7,523 nucleotides of DNA, from positions 1 to 7,523 of the forward strand of contig CAJOPM010000090.1 in the NCBI GenBank assembly GCA_905236225.1, given 5' to 3'. The notes under the pieces are model-generated. The model searched no databases and had not been told where the DNA came from. It saw nothing but the letters and a program-made list of their open reading frames with translations. The DNA is from an uncultured Eubacterium sp. (GTDB taxonomy: Bacteria; Bacillota; Clostridia; Lachnospirales; Lachnospiraceae). Both the position numbers and the translations under genes were made by a program. This document shows positions 4,486 to 7,523 of this stretch, piece after piece; positions within the stretch are counted from its first letter, which is position 1; every line of letters begins with the position of its first letter.

Positions 4486-5961
4486 ATGGAATTTGATTCA
4501 GCTATTGAACTTTCAAGGGCTATTAAGAGTAAGAAAATATCTGTAAGAGAAAGTCTTACTCCCTATTTAGAGAGGATTAGAGCAAATGAAGATAAGCTCA
4601 ACTCTTTTATCACCGTCCTTGATGAGGATGAATTATTTAAAAGGGCAGATGAGTTGCAATCTAAGATTGACGCAGGAGAGGAATTATCACCTTTTGCAGG
4701 TGTGCCTTGTGCTATCAAGGATAACATCAGCACAAAAGGGATAAGAACGACATGTGCATCAAAAATGCTTGAAAACTATACCCCCGCGTTTTCGGCTGAT
4801 GCAGTGATTAAGCTTGAAAAAGCCGGAGCACTTGTTGTCGGGAAGACCAATATGGATGAGTTTGCCATGGGGTCAACATCGGAAAGCTCATACTTTGGAG
4901 CTGTTAAAAATCCCTGGGATATAAGCAAAGTGCCCGGAGGTTCATCCGGTGGCTCATGCTCGGCTGTAGCATCAGGAGAGGTTATGTTTGCTCTTGGTTC
5001 CGATACAGGCGGCTCTATCAGACAGCCGTCAGGATTTTGCGGAGTGGTAGGAATCAAACCGACCTATGGAACCGTATCAAGATACGGACTTGTAGCATAT
5101 GCATCCTCGCTTGACCAGATAGGTCCGATAGCAGGATGTGTCACGGATGCGGTAGGCGTACTGCAACTGATAGCAGGATATGACAGCAAAGATTCTACTT
5201 CGGTTAAGAGAAAAGATTATGATTTTATGTCGTATCTTACAGAAGATATTAAGGGGCTTAAAGTGGGTATACCTGAGCAATATTTTGATACGGGATTGGA
5301 TAGCGAAATAGCTGATGCCATAAATGCGGCGGCGTCGCATTTAGCATCACTTGGAGCAGAGGTTGAAAAATTTTCGCTTTCATACGTTGATTGCGCAGTG
5401 CCTACTTATTATTTAATAGCCGATGCCGAGGCAAGTTCTAACTTGGAAAGATTTGATGGAGTTAAATACGGCTTTAGAGCCTCTTCTTATGAAGGCCTTC
5501 ATGATATGTACAAGCAGAGCAGATCGCAAGGTTTTGGAGCTGAAGTTAAAAGAAGGATTATGCTGGGATCTTTTGTGCTTAGCTCAGGATATTATGATGC
5601 GTATTATCTTAAAGCATTAAAGGTTAAGGCACTTATTAAGCAAAGCTTTGATCAGGCATTTGAAAAGTATGATGTAATATTATCGCCTGTAGCACCGACT
5701 ACTGCACCGAAAATAGGCAGCATGTTGGATGATCCGCTTAAGATGTATCTAAGCGATATATATACCGTTTCGGCAAACCTTGCTTCTCTTGCGGCAATCA
5801 GCATACCTGTAGGAGTAGATTCATCTGATATGCCAATCGGAATGCAGATTATTGCCAACAGATTTAACGAAAAAGATATGATTAGGGCTGCTTATGCATA
5901 TGAGCAAAGCAAAAAAAGCGATTATATTTGTCCGATGAGAAGTAAGGGAGGTGCATCATGA
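4486..5961 (+). CDS. gatA: Asp-tRNA(Asn)/Glu-tRNA(Gln) amidotransferase subunit A
   Basis: This is the glutaminase subunit of GatCAB: it hydrolyses Gln and sends ammonia through a channel to GatB, where Asp-tRNA-Asn (and Glu-tRNA-Gln) is amidated. With the start chosen here it has 491 residues, a normal length. The amidase-signature Ser-cis-Ser-Lys triad is complete: Lys78 (CAIKDNIS), Ser153 (in GGSSGGS, 151-157) and Ser177 (in SDTGGSIRQPS, 172-182). These lie one residue off the numbering I recall for the S. aureus enzyme (79/154/178). GIKPTYG and the later SRYGLVAYASSLDQIGP stretch are also typical of GatA. An upstream in-frame ATG (4462) would add MQKLRRKY; it lies in the T-run of the hairpin and is less likely. 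The 3' end overlaps gatB by 4 bases (ATGA), indicating coupled translation. Confidence 0.97.
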   Translation: MEFDSAIELSRAIKSKKISVRESLTPYLERIRANEDKLNSFITVLDEDELFKRADELQSKIDAGEELSPFAGVPCAIKDNISTKGIRTTCASKMLENYTPAFSADAVIKLEKAGALVVGKTNMDEFAMGSTSESSYFGAVKNPWDISKVPGGSSGGSCSAVASGEVMFALGSDTGGSIRQPSGFCGVVGIKPTYGTVSRYGLVAYASSLDQIGPIAGCVTDAVGVLQLIAGYDSKDSTSVKRKDYDFMSYLTEDIKGLKVGIPEQYFDTGLDSEIADAINAAASHLASLGAEVEKFSLSYVDCAVPTYYLIADAEASSNLERFDGVKYGFRASSYEGLHDMYKQSRSQGFGAEVKRRIMLGSFVLSSGYYDAYYLKALKVKALIKQSFDQAFEKYDVILSPVAPTTAPKIGSMLDDPLKMYLSDIYTVSANLASLAAISIPVGVDSSDMPIGMQIIANRFNEKDMIRAAYAYEQSKKSDYICPMRSKGGAS

Positions 5962-7391
5962 GAGAATACGAAACAGTTATAGGATTAGAGGTTCACGTAG
6001 AGCTTGCGACCAAGACTAAGATATTCTGCGGTTGCTCCACACAATTCGGCGCCTTGCCCAACGAGCACACATGCCCTGTGTGCACGGGTATGCCGGGAGC
6101 CCTTCCTGTTCTTAATAAAAAAGTAGTTGAGTATGCAATTGCGGTCGGTCTTGCTACCAACTGTGACATAACAAGAAAATGCAAATTTGACAGGAAAAAC
6201 TACTTCTATCCTGACAATCCGCAGAACTATCAGATATCACAGCTTTATCTTCCGATTTGCAGAAACGGACACATAGATATAGAGACAGAGCAAGGAACAA
6301 AATCCATAGGTATCCATGAGATACATATGGAAGAAGATGCCGGTAAATTGATACATGATGAATGGGATGATATATCGCTGGTAGATTACAACAGATCGGG
6401 AGTTCCGCTTATAGAGATTGTATCAGAGCCGGATATGAGAAGTGCGCAGGAGGTTATAGCGTACCTTGAAAAACTCAGATTGACCATCCAGTATCTTGGT
6501 GCATCTGACTGTAAATTACAGGAAGGTTCAATGAGAGCTGATGTAAACCTTTCGGTAAGACCTGTGGGCTCTTCGCAGTACGGGACAAGAACCGAGATGA
6601 AGAACATAAGCTCCTTTAAGGCGATAACACACGCCATTTTAGGAGAAAGAGCAAGGCAAATAGAGCTGCTTGAAGAAGGAAAGAGCGTAGAGCAGGAGAC
6701 CAGAAGGTGGGATGAGAATAAAGAATCCTCATATGCTATGAGGTCAAAAGAGGATGCAAAGGATTACAGATATTTTCCCGATCCCGATCTTAGCAGCTTA
6801 GTTATATCAGATAGCTGGATTGATGAAATAAGAAAGCAGCAGCCGCCGCTAAAAGAAGAGAGAATGCACCGATATATAGAAGAGTACAAATTGCCCGAAT
6901 ATGATGCGGATATTATAACGCAGTCCAAGAATATGGCAGACTTTTTTGAAGAAACCTGCAGATTGTTTGATAGTCCCAAGAAGGTTTCTAACTGGCTTAT
7001 GACTGAGACTATGAGGCTTCAAAAAGAAAATGAATTAGAGGCTGATGATATCCCGTTTTCACCCCAAAATCTTGCTTCGCTTATCAAATTAAACGAGGAA
7101 GGTAAGATTAACAGTACAGTAGCAAAGCAGGTCTTTGAAAAAATATTTGCAGATGATATAGATCCGGTAAAATATGTTGAAGAAAACGATCTTGCAACAG
7201 TAGAAGATGAAGATGAAATGAGCAGGGTGATTATGCAGGTGATAGAAGATAACCCCAAATCAGTAGAAGACTATAGGAGCGGAAAGAAAAAAGCTATGGG
7301 ATTTTTGGTCGGACAGACGATGAAGATAATGAAAGGTCGTGCAAATCCTGCCAAGGTAAATGAAATAGTAAGAAGTATGCTTGATAAGTAG
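5958..7391 (+). CDS. gatB: Asp-tRNA(Asn)/Glu-tRNA(Gln) amidotransferase subunit B
   Basis: This is the kinase/transamidase subunit: it binds the mischarged tRNA, activates the Asp or Glu side chain with ATP, and replaces it with the amide using ammonia from GatA. The 477 residues match the family. Near the N-terminus a probable metal site uses Cys24, Cys26, Cys39 and Cys42 (FCGCS and CPVCTGMPG). The GatB core then shows YFYPDNPQNYQISQ (82-95), HMEEDAGK (123-130) and DYNRSGVPLIEIVSEPD (143-159). From about residue 300 the protein continues into the helical region and the YqeY-like tail that grips tRNA, ending in VGQTMKIMKGRANP and NEIVRSML. Translation starts at an ATG overlapping the gatA stop, with AAGGGAGG at 5944-5951. 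No clear terminator follows; the next gene has its own promoter 20 bases after the stop. Confidence 0.97.
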   Translation: MREYETVIGLEVHVELATKTKIFCGCSTQFGALPNEHTCPVCTGMPGALPVLNKKVVEYAIAVGLATNCDITRKCKFDRKNYFYPDNPQNYQISQLYLPICRNGHIDIETEQGTKSIGIHEIHMEEDAGKLIHDEWDDISLVDYNRSGVPLIEIVSEPDMRSAQEVIAYLEKLRLTIQYLGASDCKLQEGSMRADVNLSVRPVGSSQYGTRTEMKNISSFKAITHAILGERARQIELLEEGKSVEQETRRWDENKESSYAMRSKEDAKDYRYFPDPDLSSLVISDSWIDEIRKQQPPLKEERMHRYIEEYKLPEYDADIITQSKNMADFFEETCRLFDSPKKVSNWLMTETMRLQKENELEADDIPFSPQNLASLIKLNEEGKINSTVAKQVFEKIFADDIDPVKYVEENDLATVEDEDEMSRVIMQVIEDNPKSVEDYRSGKKKAMGFLVGQTMKIMKGRANPAKVNEIVRSMLDK

Positions 7392-7410
7392 AGTTTGTTT
7401 GGATGTGTGC

Positions 7411-7439
7411 TTTACTGTAATTAGAAAAAACGGTATAAT
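7411..7439 (+). promoter_or_regulatory. Sigma-A-type promoter of the gene after gatB
   Basis: -35 TTTACT (7411-7416), a 17-base spacer, and a perfect -10 TATAAT (7434-7439). The start point would be near 7446, leaving a leader of about 33 bases before the ATG at 7479. Confidence 0.75.
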
Positions 7440-7478
7440 CAAGTTTAACCTAAAAAAAGCTTTAACGGAGTTGATTAT

Positions 7479-7523
7479 ATGAGCCGAGACGACAAGGAAG
7501 ATTTTTTAACAGAAGATACAGAA
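7479..7523 (+). CDS. Start of an unidentified gene, cut by the window end
   Basis: Only 15 codons are visible, reading MSRDDKEDFLTEDTE and continuing beyond the window. The ATG has a short ribosome binding site, CGGAG (7466-7470), 8 bases upstream, and a good promoter 40 bases upstream. The visible N-terminus is hydrophilic and strongly acidic, so it is not a signal peptide. No family can be named from so little sequence. It appears to be a separate transcription unit from the gatCAB operon. Confidence 0.6.
   Translation, partial: MSRDDKEDFLTEDTE

Noticed and set aside
5423..5620. Plus-strand 65-codon frame inside gatA
   Set aside because: It is out of frame within a complete, conserved gatA and shows no independent start signal.
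7392..7433. Terminator after gatB
   Set aside because: No stem with a following T-run is visible; the A-runs at 7425-7430 and 7452-7458 are not preceded or followed by a plausible hairpin.

Overview
The window looks like a chromosomal segment from an anaerobic Firmicute of the class Clostridia, probably Lachnospiraceae or a close relative. The basis is moderately AT-rich DNA, AGGAGG-type ribosome binding sites, a T-box leader, an archaeal-type AspRS linked to gatCAB, and secreted proteins in a style common in that group. The family assignment is an inference from gene style, not from a database search.

Layout. Bases 1-130 hold three neighbouring GC-rich inverted repeats and no gene. Bases 155-1414 encode a secreted, repeat-containing surface-type protein. 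A promoter with an extended -10 lies just 8 bases after its stop and leads into a complete T-box riboswitch (about 1485-1730). Its terminator is followed by five genes on the plus strand: an archaeal-type, probably non-discriminating aspartyl-tRNA synthetase (1800-3128), a lipoprotein with a PdaC/RsiV-like domain (3156-4076), gatC (4094-4387), gatA (4486-5961) and gatB (5958-7391). A new promoter with a perfect -10 follows gatB and drives a gene cut off by the window end (7479 onward).

How the genes work together. The AspRS charges tRNA-Asn (and tRNA-Asp) with Asp, and GatCAB converts Asp-tRNA-Asn to Asn-tRNA-Asn. In organisms without GlnRS it also converts Glu-tRNA-Gln to Gln-tRNA-Gln. The T-box fits this pathway: its specifier loop reads GAAC, so an Asn codon (AAC) and a Glu codon (GAA) overlap with a one-base shift. 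As I recall it, this is the arrangement reported for the dual-tRNA T-box of the Clostridium acetobutylicum transamidation operon.

The less expected features are: (i) a good intrinsic terminator between gatC and gatA whose 5' arm is also a perfect 9-base complement of the gatA Shine-Dalgarno region, a possible second regulatory switch inside the operon; (ii) an unrelated lipoprotein gene placed between aspS and gatC; (iii) a hairpin covering the aspS stop and the lipoprotein ribosome binding site; and (iv) the structured inverted-repeat cluster at the left edge. I see no CRISPR array, insertion sequence, tRNA or rRNA gene. The core of the window is a known pathway; the gatC-gatA junction is the best candidate for something undescribed.
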